Shown: positions 21,912-30,110, numbered from the stretch's first letter. The stretch is 46,100 bases of DNA from Thermovibrio guaymasensis (GCF_003633715.1 NZ_RBIE01000006.1:1-46100); one strand, 5' to 3'. The notes: generated by a model not told the origin, from the sequence alone. A program made the numbers and translations.

Positions 21912-22139
21912 TTACTCATCAATATCAATACCAGTTAAATTAAAGAACCTGATTTGAACCTTGCTTATATTCTTAATAAGAACCTCTTTTTCGCTGTCTG
22001 GTTCTGATTTTACAAGTTTATCAAAATCATTATATTTCAATATATCACCAAACATATTGACCAGTTCATCATTCCCTAGCTCAATCACGGATATTGAGAT
22101 AAGTTTACTATCAAGATAAATATTTAATCCTAGCTTCAT
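21912..22139 (-). CDS. Small hypothetical protein
   Basis: A 75-residue acidic protein (MKLGLNIYLDSKLISISVIE) with a beta-rich start and a C-terminal strand (KVQIRFFNLTGID). It lies between the head morphogenesis gene and the structured RNA promoter. No family recognised. Confidence 0.55.
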   Translation of the reverse strand: MKLGLNIYLDSKLISISVIELGNDELVNMFGDILKYNDFDKLVKSEPDSEKEVLIKNISKVQIRFFNLTGIDIDE

Positions 22140-22167
22140 AATTTAATGTCCAATTGTGGAACTTAAA

Positions 22168-22938
22168 CTATACCATAGAATCAGGAATTTCGATAATAAG
22201 CTTGGCTCTACATCGGCAATTGATCTTTTCTGCTGGCTGAATCAACTCTCCCCCAATAAAACAACCTTTGGCAATTTCATACCGTGTACCATTGGCCTTA
22301 ACATGGTCATGGCGATAAGTTTTACCTGCCGATGAGTGCAACCAGATAGCTTCTTTGACTCCTAGCTCTTCAGCGCGAGCCTTCTCAAAAGCCTGATTCA
22401 ACTTAGCAGTCTGATCCTTAGCAATATTCTTCGCTCTGCGATCTGTTACACCGTCAATCTCTTTGAGTTGCTTGATTAGCGATTCAACATCATAGCCATT
22501 CTTAACACTACGCCAAACAGCAGAACGAACTTTATCAAGATACTCATTGCCAATAGACTTGATCAAAGCAACGTTTTCACCTAGAGCAATTTGCGCTTGA
22601 TCTTCCACATATTGCGTATTGCGAAAATTAACAGTGAATCCACGCTTACGGAGAATTCCTAACAATCGTTTGTCGTAGTTGGTTTTAGCTTTGCTTACCA
22701 ACTCTTGCGCCACTTGAGTTGATAGCTTATCTAAACGATCTTGCCATCGACTAACCAATCCATCAATAACATGTCCCATCCAATCTAAAATGCCATCCAT
22801 AGCAATTTCAGACCGCATCGGCTTAACTACGTCCTGAATTAAATCAGAACGCATTTCATCCATCATGCCTTGCATTTGCTCCCTGTACCATTTGGTCAGG
22901 GATGCATTAGGCGCTATTGATTCAAGGGTTATTTCCAT
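22168..22938 (-). CDS. Head morphogenesis protein (Mu gpF / SPP1 gp7-like)
   Basis: A 256-residue minor head protein. It has a helical N-terminal two-thirds and the family's C-terminal region: RAKNIAKDQTAKLNQAFEKA, ELGVKEAIWLHSSAGKTYRHDH, then GGELIQPAEKINCRCRA, the usual closing P-x-x-x-x-x-C-R-C motif. These proteins bind the portal and are packed in the head. It follows the portal gene. Confidence 0.85.
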   Translation of the reverse strand: MEITLESIAPNASLTKWYREQMQGMMDEMRSDLIQDVVKPMRSEIAMDGILDWMGHVIDGLVSRWQDRLDKLSTQVAQELVSKAKTNYDKRLLGILRKRGFTVNFRNTQYVEDQAQIALGENVALIKSIGNEYLDKVRSAVWRSVKNGYDVESLIKQLKEIDGVTDRRAKNIAKDQTAKLNQAFEKARAEELGVKEAIWLHSSAGKTYRHDHVKANGTRYEIAKGCFIGGELIQPAEKINCRCRAKLIIEIPDSMV

Positions 22939-23109
22939 TTACACCCAGCCGAATTTTGATTCAGGTGGAGCTATTTTTATTTCATGCTCAAGCATGTAAT
23001 CACAACCAACCAAATACCAATCCCCGTCAATGCTGTTAATCAGGGCGATCAATTTCCTGCCCATCCCATCACTTATTAAAACCTTATCACCAATTTCAAA
23101 TCTGTTCAT
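22939..23109 (-). CDS. Small IGD-type beta protein
   Basis: A 56-residue protein from the Met at 23109 (GGAG about 9 nt upstream). It begins MNRFEIGDKVLISDGMGRKL, an SH3/KOW-like opening also seen in the genes at 27231 and 32441. It overlaps the portal 3' end by 14 nt. Function unknown. Confidence 0.5.
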   Translation of the reverse strand: MNRFEIGDKVLISDGMGRKLIALINSIDGDWYLVGCDYMLEHEIKIAPPESKFGWV

Positions 23110-24517
23110 TTTCATTCTCTCCGTAAGGGTCACGCTCAGGCGCATTACCCTCTAATTGATACCCACTATCTTCATCATCATTCAAAGCTTGACGTGCTTC
23201 TTCATTATCAATCACGCCTTCTTGAATGTAAATCTGAGCCGTTTGTGCTTTCTTCAAGTTTACATCTGCTTGCTCATTGTCGTCCAATTGATAAAGCGGA
23301 TTAAAGACAAATTTAATACTCTCATCAATATTTCCGAATAAGCTTAGCTGCATACAGTCAAGAATAACTTTGATCTGTGGCAAAATATACGCTTCTTGTT
23401 GCGCTGATACGCAATCGTAAAATACCCGTATTTCACCATCAGAAGTATTGCCAAGTCCAGCCGTTGGAGTTCCGAATATCTTTAATACTGGAATCTTAGA
23501 AGGGTAGGCAAGCATCTGTGTAAATTTGTCTAGCAATGTATCAAGGCTAGTTAAAGGGGTGTTGATTTGGAAAAACTCTTCTGTGGATTTGTCCAGCATA
23601 ACAATTCCATCGTTCTTCCGCATCAAAGCCATTGACTTGGCGCGCTCAATCAATTGATTGACACCGCCTTCAGAAGACTGCAAAAGCCCAGTCATATCTG
23701 TACTCAAGCCAGTCAAGCTAAACATTGTGATAACTTGAGCAACAGAATCTACAATAGATTGATGGCGCTGAACGTATGGCAACATCAATTGTGACATTGA
23801 CATACCATAAAAATTATAAGCTGGTCGCAACATTGTCCCAATTGGACGCATAACCAAAGTTAATAAGCGGCTCTGATGGACATTTTTACCCATTATCCAC
23901 CATTGCTTAGGAACAAAGAAATCGCTTTCTAAAGGGTTGCTTGCATTGTACACACTAGGCGTAGACCAAACAGGCTCAATAACTGTAAACCCTTTTAATG
24001 AACCTTTCTTGATGCCTTTCTCGTTAATCAATAAAGGTAAGTCAGTTTTATCCTCTTGACCTTCAATCTGAATGTATAACTGCGAACCGCCATAATAATA
24101 ATCATTTTCGATGTGCTTGCGGATAAGGTTGCGGATATCCAACCTATTAAACTCTTCCATAAGAATATCGACACGCTTCTGATCATCGCCCTTCACCTCA
24201 CCCCATTCGCGTGTCATCTCTTGAGCAAATGTTTCTGTAACTAAGCGATATTCAGTAGATTGCGCCAATTGAGTAAGTCTTTGATAGCCCAAAAACTCAC
24301 TATAAAACTGTGGCTCTAATCCAACATATTGCGAAGCCGTACAAAATCCATCCATTGCAATAATGTCATGCCCTTCTGGAACAACTCCAGCAGGTAAGGC
24401 GGGAGCAGCATAAAAGTTTGGCGGATGTTCTGCCGCATTCTTAATTGCACTGGTTAGCTTACTCCACTTAGGAATAGGCTTACTTACAACTTCTTTCTTT
24501 TTGAAAAAATCAAACAT
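23096..24517 (-). CDS. Portal protein (DUF1073-like)
   Basis: A 473-residue portal of the DUF1073 type: ASQYVGLEPQFYSEFLGYQ near residues 60-80, WGEVKGDD, NDYYYGGSQLYIQIEG, PVWSTPSVYN, YNFYGMSMSQLMLPYVQRH and the C-terminal IFGTPTAGLGNTSDGEIRVF segment that precedes the crown. It forms the dodecameric DNA channel. Standard order: small terminase, large terminase, portal, head protein. Confidence 0.88.
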   Translation of the reverse strand: MFDFFKKKEVVSKPIPKWSKLTSAIKNAAEHPPNFYAAPALPAGVVPEGHDIIAMDGFCTASQYVGLEPQFYSEFLGYQRLTQLAQSTEYRLVTETFAQEMTREWGEVKGDDQKRVDILMEEFNRLDIRNLIRKHIENDYYYGGSQLYIQIEGQEDKTDLPLLINEKGIKKGSLKGFTVIEPVWSTPSVYNASNPLESDFFVPKQWWIMGKNVHQSRLLTLVMRPIGTMLRPAYNFYGMSMSQLMLPYVQRHQSIVDSVAQVITMFSLTGLSTDMTGLLQSSEGGVNQLIERAKSMALMRKNDGIVMLDKSTEEFFQINTPLTSLDTLLDKFTQMLAYPSKIPVLKIFGTPTAGLGNTSDGEIRVFYDCVSAQQEAYILPQIKVILDCMQLSLFGNIDESIKFVFNPLYQLDDNEQADVNLKKAQTAQIYIQEGVIDNEEARQALNDDEDSGYQLEGNAPERDPYGENENEQI

Positions 24518-25955
24518 TTCTAATTCCTAAACTAGAATAAGCATCTTGCAATGCTGAAGAGTTTAAATTCATTGAGCGCTTAACAGGAGCATAAGCCATA
24601 ATAAACGCATCTGCTAAGTTTGGCGACTTAACATCACGCTTAGCTAAATCTTGTTTCGATTCTACCATAACACGCCCCAATCTATCTTCATCACGATGAG
24701 GAATGGATAGCTCAACTTTAAGCCTGTGTAAGTTTGGCATATCAGAACTAATAGATATTAAATCTTCTGGCTTATGCTTTGGAATTTCGGTTCCGTTTTT
24801 AATCGCTTGAATCACTTGATAGGTTAGACGGAATTTATCAGCAACAAGCCACCATGCCTGAGCCTTCGCATTAGCAAAGAAGTCTTTGTTTGTAATCTTT
24901 GGCTGGTAAAACTTATCAGGCTCATGAACACCACCGCCAGCAACAAACTTACTGTGCTGAACATTGGTTTTCTTCTCCCTGTTTAACTCATTAACTTTTG
25001 CACCAACACCAGCACCCACACCAGTCGAATCGTAATGAATCAACGCATTCAATCTAATCGCTTCGTTATAGGTTCTAGTTGCAGATTTGAGCAATTCATC
25101 TTCACGCGCCTTCCATTCATCAGACCAATAAGCAACGATGCCCTTGCGATGAACAAGAGCGCACTTGTCTTTACCAGCATCAGCAACGTCAAACCCTAGA
25201 TACGATCTACCAGTATCATCAAGATTAAGCAGCTTATGAGCATCTAAAGCAGCTTCAACCCATGAAGCTTTGATGATAGACATATCATCATCAGCGCGCG
25301 GCATGCCATCATAGATATGTGCAAATCCATCAGGATCACGCCGTTTTTTATCCGCAATTACATCAAGCGCCGTTTGGCTTAAGAATGGGTTCTCATTGTA
25401 GTTAATGTGGCGTATCAGCGTATTAGCTGGGGGATCTACAACAAAGTTTTGCCAAACAAAGTCAGACACTAAGTTTGGGTTAAAGATAATCCAACACTCT
25501 GAACCTTCTTTACGAATAGTCGGCTCTAATACTTCCCATTGCGCTTCGGTCAAAGCATGTGATTCTTCAGACCAAAGAATATCAATAGATTCGATAGACT
25601 TGATTTCCGTAATGTGTCGCCACAATCCATAAAACAGAAATTCAGATCCAGTGACCTTACTGATAATCTTGTTGTCTAAAATCCTAAAATTATCCTGAAG
25701 ACCAAATCGCTCAATCTGAATCTTAAGCAACGAATATACAGATTCTTCAATCTTGTTTTGCAATTGACGGACGCACAAAAACCTTAGCTTATAACGATTA
25801 GCCAAGAAAATAGCCATGCCAGCCGCATCCCAACTTTTCGAGCTTGCGCGGCCACCAAATAAGATTTTGTTACGCGCCTTAGTTGTCCAAAACGATCTTA
25901 ATACAGGATTAAGACTCGGCTTTGGTTTCGGCTTGGATGTCTGCATAGAAATCAT
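24510..25955 (-). CDS. terL: Terminase large subunit
   Basis: A 481-residue packaging motor. Walker A is FGGRASSKSWD (about 34-44), Walker B/catalytic is SIDILWSEESHAL with the Glu pair, and a C-terminal RNase H-like nuclease starts SYLGFDVADAGKDK (Asp residues) and includes IHYDSTGVGAGVG and LADAFIMAY. The sequence type is PBSX-like (Terminase_3). It overlaps terS by 47 nt and portal by 8 nt, so translation is probably coupled. This type is often associated with headful packaging, which would fit a circularly permuted genome. Confidence 0.93.
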   Translation of the reverse strand: MISMQTSKPKPKPSLNPVLRSFWTTKARNKILFGGRASSKSWDAAGMAIFLANRYKLRFLCVRQLQNKIEESVYSLLKIQIERFGLQDNFRILDNKIISKVTGSEFLFYGLWRHITEIKSIESIDILWSEESHALTEAQWEVLEPTIRKEGSECWIIFNPNLVSDFVWQNFVVDPPANTLIRHINYNENPFLSQTALDVIADKKRRDPDGFAHIYDGMPRADDDMSIIKASWVEAALDAHKLLNLDDTGRSYLGFDVADAGKDKCALVHRKGIVAYWSDEWKAREDELLKSATRTYNEAIRLNALIHYDSTGVGAGVGAKVNELNREKKTNVQHSKFVAGGGVHEPDKFYQPKITNKDFFANAKAQAWWLVADKFRLTYQVIQAIKNGTEIPKHKPEDLISISSDMPNLHRLKVELSIPHRDEDRLGRVMVESKQDLAKRDVKSPNLADAFIMAYAPVKRSMNLNSSALQDAYSSLGIRNV

Positions 25956-26349
25956 CTAAACTATTATTAACAGTAACATTTGAAACAACTTCTTGCTTTT
26001 CAGCTAGTCCTTCAATACGAGAAATAATATTAGCGCTCATATCTCCACTCGTTGCACCATCCACATTATGAGCCGTCATAATCGCGCATATACGCTTGAA
26101 CATAGCCGAATATTCTTCTCTTTGTCCATAATCCTTAAGCGTACTCAATCCAATGCCCATATGAGCAGCCAAGCCGTATTGCGTCATAGGTCGAGCATGA
26201 GGAACCTTCTCGTAGCTAATCGACCCTTGAAAAGACGCAGTAATCGTCTTCATAACAGGATTATTTTTTACCCACTCAATATATTCAAAAGCCAATTCTT
26301 CAAAATCCTCAGGGCTTTCAATAGCTCTAGGCTTACCAACACTAGCCAT
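25909..26349 (-). CDS. terS: Terminase small subunit
   Basis: A 146-residue protein just before terL. The central region (GLAAHMGIGLSTLKDYGQRE) is a helix-turn-helix with DNA-recognition features, preceded by EDFEELAFEYIEWVKNNP. The tail is acidic (DDFYADIQAETKAES). It would recognise the packaging site and regulate terL. First gene of the late leftward operon, with GAGAGG upstream of its ATG. Confidence 0.85.
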   Translation of the reverse strand: MASVGKPRAIESPEDFEELAFEYIEWVKNNPVMKTITASFQGSISYEKVPHARPMTQYGLAAHMGIGLSTLKDYGQREEYSAMFKRICAIMTAHNVDGATSGDMSANIISRIEGLAEKQEVVSNVTVNNSLDDFYADIQAETKAES

Positions 26350-26388
26350 AATATAAACCTCTCTTTAGCCTCCCAAAATAATACCACA

Positions 26389-26414
26389 AAAAGAAAAACC
26401 GCGTTAAAGCGGTT
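26389..26414 (-). terminator. Intrinsic terminator between early accessory genes and terS
   Basis: On the minus strand AACCGC, loop TTTAAC, GCGGTT, then TTTCTTTTT. It separates the early minus-strand arm from the late operon. Confidence 0.85.
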
Positions 26415-26631
26415 TTATTCTATGAACATAAAGACCGTCTGGATCGTTATACCACCAACCAAAAAGCCATTTAACACCAGAGAACTTATCTATTTTTCTC
26501 CATCCTTCACGGCTATCCAAGACAAGAATGTCCAGCCATTTTGCTTTGAAAAATATCACGCCCCTATTTCCCAGTTCAAGATAATGCGTAGCACCCTCTG
26601 GCTTATTCTTCCTAATTTCTTCAATATCCAT
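26404..26631 (-). CDS. GATH-family small protein (paralogue 2)
   Basis: A 75-residue protein opening MDIEEIRKNKPEGATHYLEL, clearly related in its first 16 residues to 26621, 27600 and 18611. The rest is Trp-rich (EGWRKIDKF, WLFGWWYND) and ends RIKPL. Function unknown; the shared N-terminus may be a binding module. Confidence 0.7.
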   Translation of the reverse strand: MDIEEIRKNKPEGATHYLELGNRGVIFFKAKWLDILVLDSREGWRKIDKFSGVKWLFGWWYNDPDGLYVHRIKPL

Positions 26632-26824
26632 AATGCAATCCTAAATTAAGTGGCTTAATAAACCTATTATGTGACCAACCAGTTATCCTCCACACACCAT
26701 TACAGTATTTTAAATTCATACCATATGGCGGTCTCATGTAATACTCAACTTCACGACCAGCTTTTATAATTCTGTAGTGCGTTGCACCTTTCGGAGCATT
26801 AGCTCTAATTTCTTCAATGGTCAT
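26621..26824 (-). CDS. GATH-family small protein (paralogue 3)
   Basis: A 67-residue protein opening MTIEEIRANAPKGATHYRII, with a variable second half (MRPPYGMNLKYCNGVWRITG) and RFIKPL near the end, like its neighbour. The two genes overlap by 11 nt. Function unknown. Confidence 0.7.
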   Translation of the reverse strand: MTIEEIRANAPKGATHYRIIKAGREVEYYMRPPYGMNLKYCNGVWRITGWSHNRFIKPLNLGLHYGY

Positions 26825-27018
26825 TCTTCAAACTCCCCCAAATAAGTCACAGATAAAAGATAAGTTTCTTCATCCATAGTATGTTGGATTGCTACACGTT
26901 TTATATCTGTTAAAACCTCTTCAGTATATGGAAATTCATGAATCGGCTTAGCAATGATCATTGATGATATTTTTTGCTTACATACCGTTCCGACTAAATA
27001 TTTGTGCTTAATGGTCAT
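26821..27018 (-). CDS. Small hypothetical protein
   Basis: A 65-residue protein (MTIKHKYLVGTVCKQKISSM) of mixed alpha/beta character with an acidic end. It overlaps the GATH gene by ATGA and the membrane protein upstream by 11 nt. Confidence 0.55.
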   Translation of the reverse strand: MTIKHKYLVGTVCKQKISSMIIAKPIHEFPYTEEVLTDIKRVAIQHTMDEETYLLSVTYLGEFEE

Positions 27019-27250
27019 TTATCAAATCCTCAATCCAAGAAGCCGACATAAACAAACATAAAATGTGAATCACACCTGAAATCAATCCATCAACATAATT
27101 GTGATTCACCACAATATTGTACAAAGCAATACCAAACCAGACTAAGCACCAAACCCAATACACACCAACAAATAGCATAAATCTAACCTTAATCTTGTAT
27201 ATTGATTCTGGATATAAAATATAATCCGTTTTATCTAAATTGAATTTCAT
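27008..27250 (-). CDS. Two-span membrane protein
   Basis: An 80-residue protein with a polar N-terminus (KFNLDKTDYILYPESIYKIK) and two hydrophobic segments (about 25-46, FVGVYWVWCLVWFGIALYNI; 55-73, LISGVIHILCLFMSASW). Function unknown. Confidence 0.6.
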   Translation of the reverse strand: MKFNLDKTDYILYPESIYKIKVRFMLFVGVYWVWCLVWFGIALYNIVVNHNYVDGLISGVIHILCLFMSASWIEDLINDH

Positions 27251-27401
27251 TATTACACCTCACGATTGGTTTAATTTCAGAATTAAACACCCAATTATTA
27301 TAGCCGTGAAGGCTAACCATTATTTCACCCATTCGGCTAATAAAAACTATCCTAACCTTCGTTTGTCGATAATAAACCCGATCACCAATTTTATATTTCA
27401 T
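27231..27401 (-). CDS. Small IGD-type beta protein
   Basis: A 56-residue protein starting MKYKIGDRVYYRQTKVRIVF, the SH3/KOW-like opening shared with 22939 and 32441. The ATG overlaps the Fis-like gene stop (ATGA) and its end overlaps the next gene by 20 nt. Function unknown. Confidence 0.6.
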   Translation of the reverse strand: MKYKIGDRVYYRQTKVRIVFISRMGEIMVSLHGYNNWVFNSEIKPIVRCNNEIQFR

Positions 27402-27598
27402 CGACTCACCCTCTTCAAAATACCACTCAACCCCGTTCGACTAATCCCAAGCATTTTGGCTGCCTCAGTTTGGCTGCCTCTAGTCTTAATCAAAGCCCTT
27501 TCCAAAATAGCTTTTTCAAAACGTTTTCTAATCTTGTAAAAGCTTTCACCTTTGGCTATAGCTTCGTCAATGTCTTGCTCTATGGTTATTTCTGTCAT
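27398..27598 (-). CDS. Fis-like HTH_8 regulator
   Basis: A 66-residue protein whose second half, FEKAILERALIKTRGSQTEA then AKMLGISRTGLSGILKR, is a Fis-type helix-turn-helix. The first 25 residues are acidic. Such proteins bend or bind DNA and may activate transcription. It is encoded close to the start of the late operon, so a role in the early-to-late switch is possible but not shown. Confidence 0.75.
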   Translation of the reverse strand: MTEITIEQDIDEAIAKGESFYKIRKRFEKAILERALIKTRGSQTEAAKMLGISRTGLSGILKRVSR

Positions 27599-27599
27599 T

Positions 27600-27815
27600 T
27601 CACCCCTCCTTACTTTCCGCTTTAACTTCTTTCAGTGATTCAATTGACTTAATCCAACTTAAAATGTGTGGCTTAGTTATTTCATCCTGACCGTGAAACC
27701 AGTAGAACTTTTTTTCTTTTTCAAGAACGTAATAAGGTTCACCAGATCCATTAGGCACAAGAAAATAATGGGTAGCATCTTTTGGTGCTGATTCAAGTAT
27801 TTCAAATTCACTCAT
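27600..27815 (-). CDS. GATH-family small protein (paralogue 4, diverged)
   Basis: A 71-residue protein (MSEFEILESAPKDATHYFLV) keeping the E-x-L/I-x-x-x-A-P-x-x-ATHY core. The rest is aromatic with a charged tail. It overlaps its neighbour by ATGA. Function unknown. Confidence 0.65.
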   Translation of the reverse strand: MSEFEILESAPKDATHYFLVPNGSGEPYYVLEKEKKFYWFHGQDEITKPHILSWIKSIESLKEVKAESKEG

Positions 27816-28021
27816 CCCTCAGCTCCCGATTCAACATCCAACAACATGCTGCCTTCCTCTGGATATTCGCTCATCCAAAAGTAATAGCCTTTGCCACTGT
27901 GCCCATCTTCAAAAAATTTAATAGTTAGTTCAGTTTCAAGTTGATCTAAATCATTTTCACCATCTGGATTTACAAATTCGAGAAGGCTTTTTAATTGGTG
28001 ACCATTAAGAGTTATGCTCAT
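27812..28021 (-). CDS. Conserved small phage protein
   Basis: A 69-residue acidic protein: NGHQLKSLLEFVNPDGENDL, QLETELTIKFFEDG, GKGYYFWMSEYPEEGSMLLD. I recognise this pattern as a widespread phage/prophage hypothetical with a fixed HSGKGYY and YPEEG core. Role unknown. Confidence 0.7.
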   Translation of the reverse strand: MSITLNGHQLKSLLEFVNPDGENDLDQLETELTIKFFEDGHSGKGYYFWMSEYPEEGSMLLDVESGAEG

Positions 28022-28428
28022 TGTTCAGCTCCCGATTCGCTTGGCACTTTATGAAAGTACATCCAATGAGTTGGTGGTTCTATCTCAAAATTTGCCCAAA
28101 TATGATTTAAGTCTTCATCACAGGTCATATAGTCAATTTCTGGTTGAACATCCGGTGAGTCTGACCAACAAATTAAAACCATAGTGTCTGTTGGTGGCTC
28201 TTCATCTTTAGCACTGATCCAAGTTGGCACCGCCTGAGCTTTGGCTTTTTGCCACAATTCCCATTTTTCTTGCATGAAACTATCAACATATCTCCCAATA
28301 TATGAATATTCATCTTCATCAAGGCTATCTTTCGTAAAAACTTCAAACAAACTTGCTTTTATTGCACATGGTTTTTTTGAATGTTCGTATGCCTCAAACT
28401 CACTTCTTAACTTATTAAGATCTGTCAT
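28018..28428 (-). CDS. DUF551-containing protein
   Basis: A 136-residue protein. The N-terminal 60 residues are helical; residues about 65-132 form the DUF551 module (TWISAKDEEPPTDTMVLICW ... THWMYFHKVP). A second DUF551 protein lies at 29090. The module is common in phage early regions and of unknown function. Confidence 0.75.
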   Translation of the reverse strand: MTDLNKLRSEFEAYEHSKKPCAIKASLFEVFTKDSLDEDEYSYIGRYVDSFMQEKWELWQKAKAQAVPTWISAKDEEPPTDTMVLICWSDSPDVQPEIDYMTCDEDLNHIWANFEIEPPTHWMYFHKVPSESGAEQ

Positions 28429-28754
28429 TAGTAAAACTCCTTAACATTAGCCGCACGTTTTTCTTCATCTTTGCAAATCTGGTATGACTCATTAGCAAAG
28501 TTTGATGCAATTATGGACTTATCCTCACCATTATAAACAGGGAATGAATAAGCCCAATCCACATTAGCATCCATTAAATTAGCTAATGTATTATCTACAC
28601 TGCGCATTTCCTCAACCACTTCTTTTGCTTGATACTTTGCATAGCCTTCTTGACGCATCAGCATAGTTGCTTCTGCAAAGTCATACACAGCATCACAAAA
28701 TCCAGCGTTTGCAAAACTTGGAACCATCAATAACGCAATTAATAATTTTTTCAC
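28428..28754 (-). CDS. Secreted periplasmic protein
   Basis: A 108-residue protein with a good signal peptide, MKKLLIALLMVPSFANAGFC, cleavage probably after ANA. The mature part is about 90 residues, charged and helical, with Cys near both ends (FCDAVYDF and YQICKDEE) that could pair. A phage-encoded periplasmic protein might act in superinfection exclusion or host envelope change; that is inference. Confidence 0.65.
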   Translation of the reverse strand: MKKLLIALLMVPSFANAGFCDAVYDFAEATMLMRQEGYAKYQAKEVVEEMRSVDNTLANLMDANVDWAYSFPVYNGEDKSIIASNFANESYQICKDEEKRAANVKEFY

Positions 28755-28969
28755 TTCAAAACCCCTTCTACACCTTTTAAAAACATCATCACATCACCCA
28801 TTGTTAAATTGCCTTCTTTATGTAAAGCCTTTAACGTCTTGATGTGGCCCGCAACATCATCAATCTTTTGTTGCTGGTGATTATAAATTTTCTCGCATTG
28901 CTTATATGCGCTTATATCAAATCTCTCACCCAAGCAAACCTTTCGATAGATTGCATTAAATTCACTCAC
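28751..28969 (-). CDS. Small helical protein
   Basis: A 72-residue protein with a GTG start overlapping the zinc-ribbon gene. It is helical (YKQCEKIYNHQQQKIDDVAG) and ends in a Leu/Met-rich helix. Function unknown. Confidence 0.55.
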   Translation of the reverse strand: MSEFNAIYRKVCLGERFDISAYKQCEKIYNHQQQKIDDVAGHIKTLKALHKEGNLTMGDVMMFLKGVEGVLK

Positions 28970-29084
28970 AATCCACCTCCTTCCAGCATTTACGGCAAAC
29001 TTTATAAGTCTCGCCAGTTAAATTACTTTCTTTTATTTCCCACTCATGTCGGCAGAATAGGCGTTTTAAAAATTTATAGATCAT
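28962..29084 (-). CDS. Zinc-ribbon microprotein
   Basis: A 40-residue frame from the Met at 29084 (AAGGA upstream): MIYKFLKRLFCRHEWEIKES then YKVCRKCWKEVDCE. One C-x-H and one C-x-x-C site suggest a zinc knuckle. Coupled to both neighbours. Confidence 0.6.
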   Translation of the reverse strand: MIYKFLKRLFCRHEWEIKESNLTGETYKVCRKCWKEVDCE

Positions 29085-29089
29085 TTCAA

Positions 29090-29308
29090 TCATCCTTGTT
29101 TTGGCGGTTCTGGTAGTGGCATCCAGTGGGTAGCATCTATATCAGCTACTTTTCTACGATATCCGTCATGACAATCTGCCCAGCAAATACCATCCACATT
29201 TGATATCCACTTCTTATTTATTCCATTTTTAATTGGATTATTCATTTTTAACCAAGCTACTAATTCATTAGGGCCCGGAAGCTTATCATCAACACTAATC
29301 CATTCCAT
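29090..29308 (-). CDS. DUF551 protein
   Basis: A 72-residue protein: MEWISVDDKLPGPNELVAWL at the start and DATHWMPLPEPP at the end, the DUF551 framework (W-I-S-V-x-x-x-L-P ... T-H-W-M-P-L-P-x-P-P). The start is the second of two adjacent Met codons. Function unknown. Confidence 0.7.
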   Translation of the reverse strand: MEWISVDDKLPGPNELVAWLKMNNPIKNGINKKWISNVDGICWADCHDGYRRKVADIDATHWMPLPEPPKQG

Positions 29309-29371
29309 CACTTACCCCTTAACCAATTAAATACGATCATTACAGCGTGATATGCAATCAACACCGACCCT

Positions 29372-29611
29372 CTAAGCAAATCTGTTACCGCGTACTTTAA
29401 TACCCTTAGATTTACCCTTAACTCTTTTTGGTGATCCATTTTTCAATACCTTGTATTTGCGCACCACAATTAATGGAAATAAAACCACACTTAGGATTAT
29501 AGATAAAACACCAGCTAAAGCCCAAAACAACTCAACCAACAATTTAGGCGCATGTTTAAACATCTTAGCCACATCAACAATTGCCAACCATAAAGCTTTA
29601 ACTAGAATCAT
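29372..29611 (-). CDS. Single- or double-span membrane protein with basic tail
   Basis: A 79-residue protein with hydrophobic residues about 28-50 (LFWALAGVLSIILSVVLFPL), preceded by an amphipathic N-terminus, and a strongly basic tail (SPKRVKGKSKGIKVRGNR). It is the first gene behind promoter 29637-29665 and is probably made early. Function unknown. Confidence 0.6.
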   Translation of the reverse strand: MILVKALWLAIVDVAKMFKHAPKLLVELFWALAGVLSIILSVVLFPLIVVRKYKVLKNGSPKRVKGKSKGIKVRGNRFA

Positions 29612-29636
29612 TTTATCTCTCCTCTTTATATTCTCA

Positions 29637-29665
29637 ATAGTAAATTATATTTATAATTAATGCAA
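29637..29665 (-). promoter_or_regulatory. Early promoter with recurrent motif
   Basis: On the minus strand TTGCAT (29660-29665), 17 bp and TACTAT (29637-29642), continued as TGAGAATATAA. The gene at 29372-29611 starts about 26 nt downstream after GAGGAG. Confidence 0.75.
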
Positions 29666-29676
29666 GAATTTTATGC

Positions 29677-29710
29677 AAAAAAAATCCGCATCTTGGGGTT
29701 AGATACGGAT
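29677..29710 (-). terminator. Intrinsic terminator after rusA
   Basis: On the minus strand ATCCGTATCT, loop AACCCCA, AGATGCGGAT (10 bp, one G-U) followed by seven T. It ends the replication/recombination segment before the next early promoter. Confidence 0.88.
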
Positions 29711-29747
29711 ATAAAAAGTTTTTCAGTTCGCTAACTATAGCAAATTT

Positions 29748-30110
29748 TTAGTTAATTGCAACATCCAATTCAAAAACTTTTATCTTGATTAAACCACCTT
29801 TAATAACTGACCCGCGTTCAATATGCAAAATATCAAACTGCTCATCATCATGACATAACCCATTTTTAACAAGACTATCGATAACCGATTTAAGCGAATT
29901 ATCGCAATCGCGCTTACGCTTATCTGGATAGCAAAAAACAATATCCAGTCTAAGCCGCTTATCACTCATCAATGGTTTTACCCAATGCGCCAAATCTTTT
30001 GTAAACTTAACTCCTTTTGGCGTGATAAACCTTCTATTTCCATTTGCCCGCCAATAAGTATTTACTGACGGAGCAACTAGCGGAACTTCGACATCAAGAA
30101 TTAACTTCAT
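29748..30110 (-). CDS. rusA: RusA-like Holliday junction resolvase
   Basis: A 120-residue RusA-family endodeoxyribonuclease. The sequence APSVNTYWR (13-21), YPDKRKRDCDN (61-71) and HDDEQFD (87-93) gives the conserved Asp residues for metal binding. RusA dimers cut four-way junctions and help resolve recombination intermediates before packaging, so it probably works with RecT and the exonuclease encoded on the other strand. It overlaps the gene upstream by 17 nt. Confidence 0.9.
   Translation of the reverse strand: MKLILDVEVPLVAPSVNTYWRANGNRRFITPKGVKFTKDLAHWVKPLMSDKRLRLDIVFCYPDKRKRDCDNSLKSVIDSLVKNGLCHDDEQFDILHIERGSVIKGGLIKIKVFELDVAIN

Noticed and set aside
25405-25632. Plus-strand frame within terL and other antisense frames (7313, 7399, 9122, 11027, 13155, 40554)
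   Set aside because: All are opposite well-supported genes, with no ribosome sites or recognisable proteins.
26068-26649. Plus-strand 193-codon frame across terS
   Set aside because: It is antisense to terS and to a GATH-family gene, has no ribosome site, and its composition is that of a shadow frame.
29312-29371. Eighteen-codon GTG-started hydrophobic frame before the DUF551 gene
   Set aside because: Too short, weak start, no coupling clearer than chance.
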